Shown here piece by piece: positions 12,001 through 17,477 of a stretch of 64,000 nucleotides of DNA. Made by a program: the position numbers and the translations under genes. Position 1 is the first letter of the stretch. Each line of letters starts with the position of its first letter. The notes beneath the pieces are model-generated. The model saw only the letters and a list, made by a program, of their open reading frames with translations, searched no databases and was not told where the DNA came from. The stretch comes from CBDFGK01 sp965247075 (GTDB lineage: Bacteria; Pseudomonadota; Gammaproteobacteria; Pseudomonadales; Halieaceae): assembly GCA_965247075.1 (NCBI GenBank), contig CBDFGK010000003.1, positions 1,116,001 through 1,180,000 of the forward strand, in the 5' to 3' direction.

Positions 12001-13391
12001 TCGCAGCACGCGACCTTACTGCGCTTAATGAGGCGATTCTGCCCGAAGTGGCGCGCGACATAGCTGACCAGAATGTCAGTGCCATAACGCGGCGTCTTGA
12101 GCAGGCACGGCTGCCCTCAAGAGTGGGTAGCAGCGCCAGCCTCGGCGGTGCTTCCAGCCTGGCGGAAATCGCCAAATCCCAGGGAGGCACCGTCGCCGAT
12201 GGCCAGTTTGACCTGCAGCGGCTCATGAGCAGTTCCAATTTTGTCCTGCCGCTGAGCGCAACCGACGCAGGCGCAGCAGACGGCGGCACCCAACTGACCC
12301 TTTGGGGTGCGGGCGACTACCGCGACCTGAAAGGTGCTGATGGCGTGCGTTGGAGTGGCGACCTGTTCAGCCTGCAACTGGGTCTGGATGCACATTTGAA
12401 TGAGCGCACCATCCTGGGTGTGTCCGTCTCCAAAAGCCAGGTGGAGCTGGACTACACGACCCCCGGCCCGGCAGCCGGCGGCAACTATGACCTGGATATC
12501 ACCAGTGTTCATCCTTACCTGGGCTGGACAGCAGGGGGCCTGGACTTCTGGGCAACCCTCGGCTACGGCGAGGGCGAACTGGAGATCAGTGCAGACGGGG
12601 CGCAGACAGATATCCCCTCAAGCGACCTGAGCATGCAGACCCTGGGGCTGGGCGCTAATGGTGTGTTGATGGAAACCGGCACCACCACCCTGCTGCTCAA
12701 AACTGAGATTTTGAGTACCCAACTGGAAGTGGATGCAAGCGAAGGGATAACCGCAATCACTCAGCAAGCCCACCGTGCGCGCATGACCCTGGAAGCGATT
12801 CGCGGTTTCAGCCTGGAAAGTGGCGCACGCTTGGAAACCAGCCTGGAAGCCGGCCTGCGCTATGACGGCGGCGACGGCACGACGGGTGCCGGCGCGGAGT
12901 TGGGTGGCGGCCTGCGCTATGCGAGCCATAGCGGGGGCCTGGTGATAGAAGGCAAGGCACGGGCGCTGGTCGGCGGCAAGGGTGATACCGAGGAATGGGG
13001 ACTCAGCGGGCTGATCACATACAACCCCGCCGCGAACGGGCGCGGCCTGTCATTCAGCCTGACGCCCAGTTATGGGGCGACCACCAGCGGTGTAGAACGA
13101 CTCTGGCAACAAGGGCTGGATGATGGCCTGGAGGCTCAGGGCGGTAATGATGGCTACAACTACACCCCGAACCTGAACCTCCGTTTGGATTACGGCATGG
13201 ATGTCTCTGCGATGCCCGGCCTCGTGACGCCCTACACTGAGTTCATCTTCGGCGCCACCGGTGACACCTACCGCCTGGGACTGCAGTGGCAGCGCAGCAA
13301 GTGGTTTGATCTGAAACTTGTCACCGAGCGTAAAGCAGGCCAGATCACCGCTGACCACCGCATCTATATAGAGGGCGAGATGGCCTTTTAA
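1..13391 (+). CDS. Giant multi-domain autotransporter-like adhesin (5' end outside window)
   Basis: The frame is open from base 3 with repeat-like protein sequence, so the GTG at 51 is not the start and the gene begins left of the window; at least 4,460 residues are present. Modules seen: cadherin-like blocks (motifs such as FEAPTDAGGDNGYDITI), Ig-like blocks beginning near GTAQVG, FN3 domains, a cadherin-like beta-sandwich near 790-1120, Bap-like Ig domains (TITPSEEVTG-like, DITFSEEVTG), DUF5011-like HYR domains (AGASETIELTATNTYTELG), three PKD domains at about 10900-11750, and a last DUF5011-like domain. From about 12230 a 380-residue domain with alternating beta strands ends in a terminal Phe (GEMAF), as autotransporter barrels do. 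Likely role is surface adhesion, inferred from architecture. Some modules (about 4300-5280 and 7110-9980) are visibly AT-richer than their neighbours. Confidence 0.85.
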   Translation, partial: PTGTRTIASFALGGTGVDEGQFEITSDGVLTFLAPPPNFEAPTDAGGDNGYDITITATDSASQTSDPLAVTVTVTNVEEGSGTVTISGVAQVGKVLTAGRVTDDPDGFVSVQKHQWQRVDSDGTTDIGTNQDTYTPVEADEGRNIQVHVTYTDEEGSGKEATSARTVAVISEAARPPFTLTAGAITSTSVVINWNREPGGTDRYEVYREDVRHETVSNERARTHTDVLRVEPGTTYTYRIEAVNSFFDRIATSNDLTITTQAADANLSALTLADNNGAAVALVPATFAPETTTYTASVATEVISIRIRPTVTDFPTNPDDPAATVTVDDTAVVSGALSNAIALVPGDNTILIKVAAEDTSVTKTYTLIVTRAEPPTKPTVVAPTPPIEFAENGEGEVHPFTATPTGTRTIASFALGGTDATAFSITNAGVLTFLAPPNFEAPTDAGGDNGYDITITAIDSAGETSDEIAVTVTVANAEDAGSVSAIRGTAQVGETLTAGTVVTDEDSADTIAITGHQWQRGDAVGENNTDIDSATGNTYEVAVADEGNTLRVVVSYADGFGGNTDEAASASTAVVTPAPDTTPPTVATFVNITDVGVIGAEQTHDITFSEEVTGLAVSDFSVSTNIVASGDLVVNSVTPASGPSTTYTISITPRATAFTLTLAANSVMDTAASPNDGPASPASATGTATADTTAPVLTLLSVVAPDGVRFRGNLLLNNGDEVTVTLRSTEPLVEASLEDAAEIFHSSNSRLFEGDLVLVPNSDNEYTVTFTVGRTNAGALPIRLTITGAQDAAGNEAAFDPNTDDPLVIGTIDNIPPNLFLVGNAAISVAHGETYNDQGFTIEGSQPGSTSDTVHPTTFTRDGIAVDAVDTNTAGTYIITYTVTDKAGNAADPLTRTVTVGEPTTSVTLALSGVPALTSDNSVDSSYARGGDTLTLAFTLNQALAATPAVTVTIAGQDATVAKGSGNDYTATYMVVADDVTDGAVMYDIGAMAAAGDDTNILNPEQATSAILMDVTAPTVTLGDIDPGVVGTAQDHAITFSEEVTGLAASDFRADEGVDVVVSGDGNAYTLALTPTDESYTLTLAAGAVTDRAGNPGPAAIARANGTANYAPSANAGADADAVAGAEVTLDGSATSDSNDNMLTYAWVHTLTDDSAPAPAAVIAVTNADTATPTATFIAPATAGAYTFELIVTDDGTPPASDTDTVTITVTAPTVTNTAPVITRTNGDDAITVDENVAAVHTYAATDADAADTDITWSVGGTDSSFFTIDPTSGVLTFNAPLPNYEVPTDDGGNRVYDIIIIATDGDSGASELAVAVTVTNVAEEGTATIDGTVQVGQTLTASATDPDFVTQDNMDGDVTGTNYRWESAPTELGSTATNIASGPSDTYMLKPADSGKTIRVEVTYAEEGRTQNARSDKTTPVRAADAPAVPAAPVLVAGTTTDTSVVIRWTAVDGATGYELFRDGVSITTTTTETSYPDTGLTPETEYTYHATATNAAGASEDSADLPVTTTTTADDVTPPVIAVVEDSFSVELGAEYTPFTYSATDDTDGDVTSGVVVGGDTVDTSAVGAYEVTFNVDDAAGNHAVTVTRTVTVTADVTLPVIAVAGSNETIELTATNTYIEQGATVTDNDPAYSGAVAITGDTPDTSVIGVYTVTYNAPGDAATNTPDEQSIVITVSDTTPPTFDVDGNTDDYTTTVSFGGPYTPGVIANESDISGIASSVVGGQTVNVNAPGDYAVTYTVTDSNGQSATITETVTVGPDTTAPTVTLGSIAEGVIGTAQDYDITFSEDVTGLEVGDFGASDDVTVNSVTPASGPSTTYTISITPNGIAFDLILAADSVMDTAASPNSGPANPASATGTATVAATNTAPVVSGNATPNYAENADAAVETYTATDAESNAFTWSVTGADASFFAIDADGALTFNTSPDFEDARGTTYSITITATETDGAPNNLTGELAITVTVTNVEEEGSISAITGTAQVGVELTAGMVTDPDGTVTGITYQWQSSPSSSPDYANISGAGTTSAYTLRDSDVGRTIQVIATYTDPQGANKTATSAPTATVDTALTVNAGADQPGVLENTTVNLDGTITNPGTDPVILWTHTGTNGSQPSTPLIITGSDMEDASFTTPYVTADTTLTFELSVTLSGDGNSPVIDSVDIVIPNVAQPRAIASVIVNVGSPAQSAFAVSWTQESDTDKDPTTGFDVEYKVTSANDNTYTATNVAVTAETAAITGLTADTGYTVRVRAKAGSGSAEVAGTYMTDTGTTAADTTAPAAPTGLMADAGDTTVTLTWTAPSATGGADITGYEVRRSTTAGTYDDTNPWTAIPNSATLTEYTVTGLTNDDTYYFEVRAVNSVGEGEASNEATATPTAAPATPTLVLGEVTPTTITLSWGAVDNADSYTLTRIVDGINDIEVATGNVLTATDAGLTPETPYKYVVTATNSVGTSADSNEVEARTNAAPTAPATPTLELEGAAHTSIVLSWDAVDGAESYTVTRIVAGGNVDVPITGLTATDTGLTPETTYGYVITATNSAGTSSPSAEFAAKTGAAPTSPAAYTLNDEPHATDGDKVVITFTSSHTGDFKIEFDGRVSTDFRINDAAVPFVHTEEVGYDYTGEVRIIFGMNEVAALPVTTGPAPTAPDAPVLTAGTTTTSTIVLEWTAVTNADSYTLTRIVAGEDDVEVATTTALTATDTGLAAAAEYRYVITATVGGRTSANSNEVAERTDAVSTAPAAPTLILGAVTSTSVVITWTAVDGTLAYCLVRSDKTGCIARVFHATLGGDLPAYTDTDVTPGTTYTYHVIALNDASEQSNPSAVLVVTTPPVLVAGTITDTSITLSWGAVDNADSYTLTRIVAGEDDVTVPTTTALTATDTGLAAATEYRYVITATVGSRTTANSNEVAATTLTTPIEAPAAPALVQGAVTPTSIVITWTAVDGATGYELFRNGVSVTTTTTETTYTDTGLTAGTAYTYHATSTNAVGASDNSADLPVTTTTTADDVTLPVIAVVEDSFSVELGAEYTPFTFTATDDADGDITSGVVVGGDTVNTSAVGAYDVTFDVDDATGNSAVTVTRTVTVTDTTPPVIAVAGASETIELTATNTYTELGATVTDNDPAYSGAVAITGDTPDTSVIGVYAVTYNAPDDAAGNTPDQQSIVITVEDTTAPAVPAITTASATVGSSPITIEGTAEAAATVALFNGATSAGTTTADGSGNFSFAAVALSEGDNTFTATATDVAGNESGASSELVITLDTTVPVITVVPSTVTLQIDSAPPNLLDGVTTDDGSAVTTTGTVDVGTLDDYIITYDSVDASGNAATSVTRTYTVTDVPDTFAPTVTLGTITAGVIGTPQDHGITFNEAVTGLVVDAFSTSTFVTVNSVSGSGAAYTINFTPTAATFSLILAADSVMDTATTPNPGPESAASVNGTATAAAANTAPVVSGNAAPNYAENADAAVETYTATDAESNAFTWSVTGADASFFAIDADGVLTFNASPDFEDRATYSITITATETDGVPSNLPSEPLTVTVTVTNVDEDGSISAISGTAQVGVELTAGTVTDPDGAVTGITYQWQSVDGSTIANIGNDMTYTPAVDDVGKTIQVIATYTDGEGSGKTATSAPTTAVEAAEPTDTTPPTPTNRNPVAEAGDDQPSVVTGASVTLNGTGSSDPDGDTLSYAWTQDSGTDVTLSDSTAARPTFTPTAAGVYTFTLTVTDDDGAGSAADTVTITVTVPTNRLPVAEAGPAQRVDTNALVTLSGSGNDPDGDNNALTYSWELTGGTGITLSNANIAGPTFTPVAAGTYTFTLTVTDDGTPAARDTDTVVITVTAPSNRLPVADAGTAQSVDTNALVTLNGTGSSDPDGDTLSYAWTQDSGTDVTLSDSTAARPTFDAPATAEVLTFTLTVTDDADAPARDTDTVTITVTRPLDTVAPVITLLGDSPLDVNQGATYTDPGATASDDRDGELSAGIIVGGDTVDTDTIGAYTVTYDVSDAANNAAVTVTRIVRVVAARDLTALNEAILPEVARDIADQNVSAITRRLEQARLPSRVGSSASLGGASSLAEIAKSQGGTVADGQFDLQRLMSSSNFVLPLSATDAGAADGGTQLTLWGAGDYRDLKGADGVRWSGDLFSLQLGLDAHLNERTILGVSVSKSQVELDYTTPGPAAGGNYDLDITSVHPYLGWTAGGLDFWATLGYGEGELEISADGAQTDIPSSDLSMQTLGLGANGVLMETGTTTLLLKTEILSTQLEVDASEGITAITQQAHRARMTLEAIRGFSLESGARLETSLEAGLRYDGGDGTTGAGAELGGGLRYASHSGGLVIEGKARALVGGKGDTEEWGLSGLITYNPAANGRGLSFSLTPSYGATTSGVERLWQQGLDDGLEAQGGNDGYNYTPNLNLRLDYGMDVSAMPGLVTPYTEFIFGATGDTYRLGLQWQRSKWFDLKLVTERKAGQITADHRIYIEGEMAF

Positions 13392-13402
13392 CCCTGTCAT
13401 CC

Positions 13403-13443
13403 CCGCTCTTTCATCCCCGCCGCAGGCAGGGATGAAAGAGCGG
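13403..13443 (+). terminator. Perfect 15-bp stem-loop after the adhesin gene
   Basis: The arms 13403-13417 (CCGCTCTTTCATCCC) and 13429-13443 pair perfectly around an 11-nt loop, 11 bases after the adhesin stop codon. There is no T-run after the stem, so it is either an imperfect intrinsic terminator, an mRNA 3' end stabiliser, or a dispersed palindromic repeat. Confidence 0.5.
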
Positions 13444-13624
13444 TAAAGCCGCGTATAATAACGTGGTGGCGCCACACAAAGGTGTCAACCCAAAGGGTGA
13501 ACTTCTTGGTAAGGAATGCGATGATGCTCACAGAGGAACCAGCCGTTCTCCGTATACAGGCGTTTCTCCACCTTTATATATAGTTGGATCAGTGCTATAT
13601 AAATCATACGGGAGATACTGAGCC

Positions 13625-14086
13625 ATGATATCCAACGAAATAATTGCCTTGCTTGGAATGGGCGTAATGATCATCCTCGCCAACTGGCGAATGATGTATT
13701 CGCTGCGCGGTGAAATAGGTGGCCTGCGCGGTGAAATGGGTGGCCTGCGCGGTGACATGGGTGACCTGCGCGGTGAAATGGGTGGCCTGCGCGGTGAAAT
13801 AGGTGACCTGCGCGGTGAAATAGGTGACCTGCGCGGTGAAATGGGTGACCTGCGCACTGACATGAATGCCAGGTTCGCTACTCAAGACGCCAGGTTCGCT
13901 ACTCAAGATGCCAGGTTCGCTACTCTGGACGGCAAGATAGACACCTTGCGCACTGACATAAACGCAGGATTCGACACCCTGCGTGGCGAAATTAATACCA
14001 AGTTCACTGCTCAAGATACCAGGTTCACTGCTCAAGACACCAGGTTCGCTACTCTGGACGCCAAGATAGACTCTCTGCGTGGCTGA
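13625..14086 (+). CDS. Small membrane-anchored heptad-repeat coiled-coil protein
   Basis: A 153-residue protein. Residues about 5-20 (IIALLGMGVMIILANW) form a hydrophobic membrane anchor. The rest is a string of exact seven-residue units: first eight LRGE(I/M)G(G/D)-type units, then RFATQDA/RFTAQDT-type units mixed with KIDTLRT and INAGFDT units. The heptad spacing with Leu/Ile/Met/Phe at fixed positions predicts a long parallel coiled coil. The start ATG has GGAGA about nine bases upstream. It lies between the giant adhesin and a broken copy of the adhesin barrel start. I do not recognise a named family; short proteins of this style occur in several proteobacteria. Function unknown; a membrane-tethered oligomeric rod is the structural expectation. 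Confidence 0.7.
   Translation: MISNEIIALLGMGVMIILANWRMMYSLRGEIGGLRGEMGGLRGDMGDLRGEMGGLRGEIGDLRGEIGDLRGEMGDLRTDMNARFATQDARFATQDARFATLDGKIDTLRTDINAGFDTLRGEINTKFTAQDTRFTAQDTRFATLDAKIDSLRG
13703..13933 (+). repeat. Two adjoining 21-bp minisatellites inside the coiled-coil gene
   Basis: Seven near-identical 21-bp units start at 13703, 13724, 13745, 13766, 13787, 13808 and 13829 (consensus begins CTGCGCGGTGAAAT), followed by a diverged eighth. A second 21-bp family (begins AGGTTCGCTACTCAAGA) starts at 13871, with further units from 13892 and 13913 and related copies near 14000-14055. Unit length is a multiple of three, so copy-number change keeps the frame and lengthens or shortens the coiled coil. 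Confidence 0.9.
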
Positions 14087-14106
14087 CATCTCCAGCATTC
14101 ATTATA

Positions 14107-14443
14107 GCGGACCGGAATGTCAGTGCCATAACGCGGCGCATTGAGCAGGCACGGCTGCCCTCAAGAACGGGTAGCAGTGCCAGCCTCGGCGGTGCTTCCA
14201 GCCTGGCGGAAATCGCCAACTCCCAGGGAGGCACCGTCGCCGATGGCCGGTTTGACCTGAAGCGGCTCCTCAACAATTCCAATTTTGTCCTGCCGCTGAG
14301 CGCAACCGGCGCAGGCGCAGCAGACGGCACCCAACTGACCCTGTGGGGTGCGGGCGACTACCGCGACCTGAAAAAGGTGCTGATGAGGTGCGTTGGAGTG
14401 GCGACCTGCTCAGCCTGCAACTGGGTCTGGATGCACACCTGAA
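14107..14443 (+). pseudogene. Broken second copy of the adhesin barrel start
   Basis: This stretch closely matches 12070-12400 of the giant adhesin gene: both encode NVSAITRR(L/I)EQARLPSR and then GSSASLGGASSLAEIA and so on through RWSGDL. The copy differs by scattered substitutions and a two-base A insertion at 14371-14377 (AAAAAGG against AAAGG), which shifts the frame. It has no upstream passenger and no downstream barrel; homology stops near 14443. It is a remnant of a second adhesin gene or of a segmental duplication around the coiled-coil gene. Confidence 0.85.
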
Positions 14444-14581
14444 GGTCGGCCTGGCCGTCAATGGCTGTGCGTTGAATGATCAGGGTGAACGGGGTTTGGT
14501 AATCACCAATACAGTGACCGGTACGGTAGGTCTGCCGGTCTTTTATGGCTTTGCCTTGCCGATCAGGTCGCGGCTGCCGGG

Positions 14582-15022
14582 TTTACACAGCCACCGCCAG
14601 AAGAAGGCTCGGCTTTTGTGGCGTGCCGGGATTTATCGGTGCTGGATGACATCCTGTGCGAGCGTTTCGAGCGGACGGTGAGAAAGGACAACTGTGTGCA
14701 CTTTGAAGGACGAGTATTGCAGATCCCGGCCGATCGTCACCGCTGCCATTATGTGAAGGCGAGGGTCCGGGTTCTGCGTTATACCGATGGTAGCCTATCG
14801 ATTCACCACGGTTCCCGAGAGTTGGCGAGGTACGACGCTCAGGGGCAGGAAATACCAACTGAACTATACCGGTTGCAGCATAATGTCCGCGGCTCAGCCG
14901 GTAGTTGGGAGGTGCCCCCGGGAGCCTTCCAACGATCAAACCAAAAGCGGACAATCTATGTGCTACAGAACCGGACAGTTCTATTTGTTGCTAACAAATA
15001 CGGAATCGCCATGCGCGAATAG
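14582..15022 (+). pseudogene. ISNCY-type transposase, C-terminal remnant
   Basis: The frame gives FTQPPPEEGSAFV, then a segment with LDDILCERFERTVRKDN, FEGRVLQIPADRHRCHYVKA and SLSIHHGSRELARYDAQG, the conserved C-terminal region after the integrase core of ISNCY (IS1202-group) transposases as I recall them. The catalytic DDE core is missing, so this is an inactive remnant. The DNA from about 14930 to 15003 looks like the right end of the element, because a gene fragment on the other strand begins there. A GTG at 14618 is in frame, but nothing suggests the piece is translated. Confidence 0.65.
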
Positions 15023-15136
15023 GGCAGCTCCGGCTCGTCGCCGATAATCGTTATCTGCATATCGAGATCCACTTTGCGTAAAGTTTCCGCGGCAACCACG
15101 CCCGCCGGACCGGCACCGGTGATGATGTGTTTCGTA
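15002..15136 (-). pseudogene. FAD-dependent oxidoreductase, N-terminal fragment cut by the IS
   Basis: The reverse strand reads HIITGAGPAGVVAAETL, then MQITIIGDEPELPYSRMAIPYLLA. This is the N-terminus of a pyridine nucleotide-disulfide-type oxidoreductase with its FAD-binding GxGPAG loop and second beta strand. The frame ends in IS end sequence right after PYLLA, and there is no ATG upstream: a stop codon lies two codons before the first conserved residues. Only about 45 of roughly 400 residues remain. The likely history is IS insertion into the gene followed by deletion at the other side. Confidence 0.7.
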
Positions 15137-15194
15137 ATGGCTTAACCCGCTGACTGGGCGCAAACCAAGTCGTTACCATCACGCAGGCAATGTT

Positions 15195-15392
15195 TCAGGA
15201 TGACCCCCATTCGCTATAACCTTTCCCACCATATGGAAATGGGATGGGTGTCGGTTCTTCATCATAATCTATAATCCAGCCAACTCGATCAAAATCGCCA
15301 AGGACGCGCAATTTTCTACTGGCATCATCAAATATTTTTTCGTATTCAGGTGCCTGCTCTTTTTTATTAGTTGATTTTTGATTGTTGCTCAT
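15195..15392 (-). CDS. Small partner protein of the SDH-type protease fragment
   Basis: A 65-residue protein with a Lys/Gln-rich start and a Pro-rich acidic end (DEEPTPIPFPYGG). Its ATG shares one base with the stop codon of the upstream protease-like gene (TAATG), which indicates translational coupling. I do not recognise a family. A gene of the same length sits in the same place after the second protease fragment (58262-58459); the two proteins share little sequence beyond a charged start and Pro-rich end, so the pairing rests on position. Confidence 0.5.
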   Translation of the reverse strand: MSNNQKSTNKKEQAPEYEKIFDDASRKLRVLGDFDRVGWIIDYDEEPTPIPFPYGGKGYSEWGSS

Positions 15393-15955
15393 TACATAAC
15401 CTTCCTCATACCATTTTTGGTATGAATATAACCACGAATATTGAGTTTTTTTGACAAATAATCAACACATAGACCGTGATAGTTCCGGATTATATCACTA
15501 AGTTTTTTATCTTTTCCAAAATCATCAATTTGCAACTTTATTTCTGAACTTTCAAGATATTTCATGGATGTGCCTCTGCCATGCGAATGCCATTTTTCCG
15601 CCATTCCCAAATTTTTGGCAATGGATCTTGCCCTTTTTTCTCGCATTTGCTTTGTCACTGTTCGACCATGGGATTTTGTCTTTTTCCAATTTTTAAATTT
15701 ATATCTTGGCAACCACTCAACAATAAGAGTCTGACCGTGTTTAATTCCTTGTTCGATTCTGAATAACCAACCTGGATCAAACTTTTTCACCAAATAATTA
15801 AGCTCAGCTCTATTCGCGTTTGGCGCTGTAGATCGTGATGTATTAATTTTTTCCGTAAGCTCTTTGAACTTTGATAAATATCCGGCGCCAGGTAACAATG
15901 GCTTTCTATCTTCATCTGGATACTGTGGATCTATAGGCCCAACTAAATTCAGCAC
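15392..15955 (-). pseudogene. SDH-type (serine dehydrogenase) protease, N-terminally truncated copy
   Basis: Starts at a GTG just before LVGPIDPQYP and contains LPRYKFKNWKKT, a KWHSHGRGTSMKYLE segment and LQIDDFGKD. These match in order the conserved (L)GPIDPQ, KYKFKDW, W-x-(S/T)HG(R/S) and LKIDDY elements of the 57723-58265 copy and of SDH/ClpP-like serine proteases. The N-terminal half, which holds the catalytic serine, is absent: upstream the frame reads HGFVEISDLVLN, which does not look like the family. About 187 residues remain of roughly 290. It may be a decayed gene, or a start that has adapted after truncation. Codon use is AT-rich, unlike the operon on its other side. Confidence 0.65.
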
Positions 15956-16190
15956 GAGATCACTTATTTCAACAAATCCATGAGCGACTCAAGATCAGGA
16001 GTTGACACACACCTCCCTTCAGGCTCATTACTGGATTGGAAAATACTGCCGCCGGCTTAGCATTTACTTACCTCCGATGCGCCACAGTCCGCGTACAATC
16101 GCTATACTTACTGGTAATTTTGCGAAACCCAATGTCGCCGGTGTGGTCCAAGACCTCATTGGTAGCTGTTTTTGGTGTAGGGGATAGAAA
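15956..16190. other. Intergenic region between the protease fragment and the envelope operon
   Basis: No gene seen. A TATACT at 16103-16108 could be a -10 element for the rightward operon, but I see no convincing -35 at the right distance. GGGGAT just before 16191 may serve as the ribosome-binding site of the first operon gene. Confidence 0.3.
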
Positions 16191-17477
16191 TTGAGATTCG
16201 TATCTCACCTGCTTCGGCCTAGTGCAGCCCTGCTGCTGTGGTCGACGCTGAGCATGGCAAACGAAACCGGCGCACCGGCCGTCGAGGCGAACCCGGGGAT
16301 TCCTTCTCTGGGCGACGCCAGCCCTGAGTTGATCTTCCAACAACAGGATAAACCTGCGCCGGTAGTCCCCGGCACCGCCTTCTACCAGCTCTATATAGCC
16401 GACCTGGAGAGCCGCCTGGGTCCCTATGCCGCGGGGCTCTCCGAGCAACTACTGGGCCTGGGCACGGCCTACCAGCGCCACGACCTGCACGAACCGGCCA
16501 TCCGGGTATTCAAACGGGGCACGCACCTAGCCCGCATCAATAATGGCTTGCAGAGTCCCGAGCAAATTCCCCTGCTGCAGGGCTTGATCCGCAGCCTGGT
16601 GGCCAACGGTGACTTTGAGAAAGCGGATGAAAAGCAGCGCTACCTGTATCGCGTGCAAAGTAAAATCTACGACTCCAGCGCACCGCAGATGGCCGCCGCC
16701 ATGTTGCAGCGGGCCGCCTGGGAACGGCAGGCCTACTACTTGGCTGTGGGCGATGTGGCGTTCACCCGCCTGCTCACCATGTGGCAATTGTACGGTGCCG
16801 CGCTCACCAATATCGCCAGCGCCAACGGCAATTACTCCACCAAGCTACTGCAACCACTGCGGGGCCTGTTACAGACCCAGTACATGATTGCCAGTTTTGG
16901 TGGCAAAACCCAGTTTGGCTTTGTCGCCGGCAGCGCGGCAGATACCTACTACGTCGAGGAAAACCGCTTAAGCACGATACGTGCTTCAAACTACAAACAG
17001 GGACAGGCGGTAATCGCAGCATTGCGCGAGGTCTACGACTATAATGAAGGAGAGACAAGTCCACAGGCAACCCTGACCTGGGTACTGCTGGGCGATTGGC
17101 ACCTGTGGAACAATAAACGGGAATCGGCGCAAGCCTCGTACCAGCAGGCCTGGAGCAGGATGGGGGAACAGGACGATGGTGAGATACAGCAGGCAAAGTA
17201 TTTTCGCCACCCGGTATTACTGCCTGACATAGTGGGCTCAGCGCGAGGTTTACTGCCGCCGGAAAACATTAGCGGTTATGCTGAGGTATCCTATTACATC
17301 AATCGCCGGGGGCGGGTGAAGGACCTGGAAATTACCAAACTGGAGCCAGTCGATGAAACTGACGACAGGACACCGGTCAGACTGCTACGGCGCATCAAAC
17401 ACACGCTGTATCGACCGATTTTAGTCGATGGCGAAGCAGTTGCAACACAGAGGATTACCAGACGCTATGCTTACTAA
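16191..17477 (+). CDS. Periplasmic TPR-like protein with TonB-like C-terminus (operon gene 1)
   Basis: 428 residues from a TTG start preceded by AGGGGAT. An N-terminal signal peptide (LLRPSAALLLWSTLSMANE) suggests export. The middle is alpha-helical and TPR-like (LSEQLLGLGTAYQRHDLHEP, PLLQGLIRSLVANGDFEKAD). The last 70 residues (GYAEVSYYINRRGRVKDLEI, then YRPILVDGEAV) follow the TonB C-terminal or energy-transducer fold, where an exported beta-rich domain contacts other envelope proteins. It is first in a rightward operon with an ExbB-like channel gene downstream, which fits a role in an energised envelope complex. The overall protein is not a named family I know. Confidence 0.65.
   Translation: MRFVSHLLRPSAALLLWSTLSMANETGAPAVEANPGIPSLGDASPELIFQQQDKPAPVVPGTAFYQLYIADLESRLGPYAAGLSEQLLGLGTAYQRHDLHEPAIRVFKRGTHLARINNGLQSPEQIPLLQGLIRSLVANGDFEKADEKQRYLYRVQSKIYDSSAPQMAAAMLQRAAWERQAYYLAVGDVAFTRLLTMWQLYGAALTNIASANGNYSTKLLQPLRGLLQTQYMIASFGGKTQFGFVAGSAADTYYVEENRLSTIRASNYKQGQAVIAALREVYDYNEGETSPQATLTWVLLGDWHLWNNKRESAQASYQQAWSRMGEQDDGEIQQAKYFRHPVLLPDIVGSARGLLPPENISGYAEVSYYINRRGRVKDLEITKLEPVDETDDRTPVRLLRRIKHTLYRPILVDGEAVATQRITRRYAY

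Noticed and set aside
13703..13933. CRISPR-like regular repeats
   Set aside because: Units are contiguous without spacers and code for heptads in an open frame.
14981..15163. 60-residue minus-strand frame with many His and Arg
   Set aside because: Wrong frame; the adjacent frame reads a clear FAD-binding motif.
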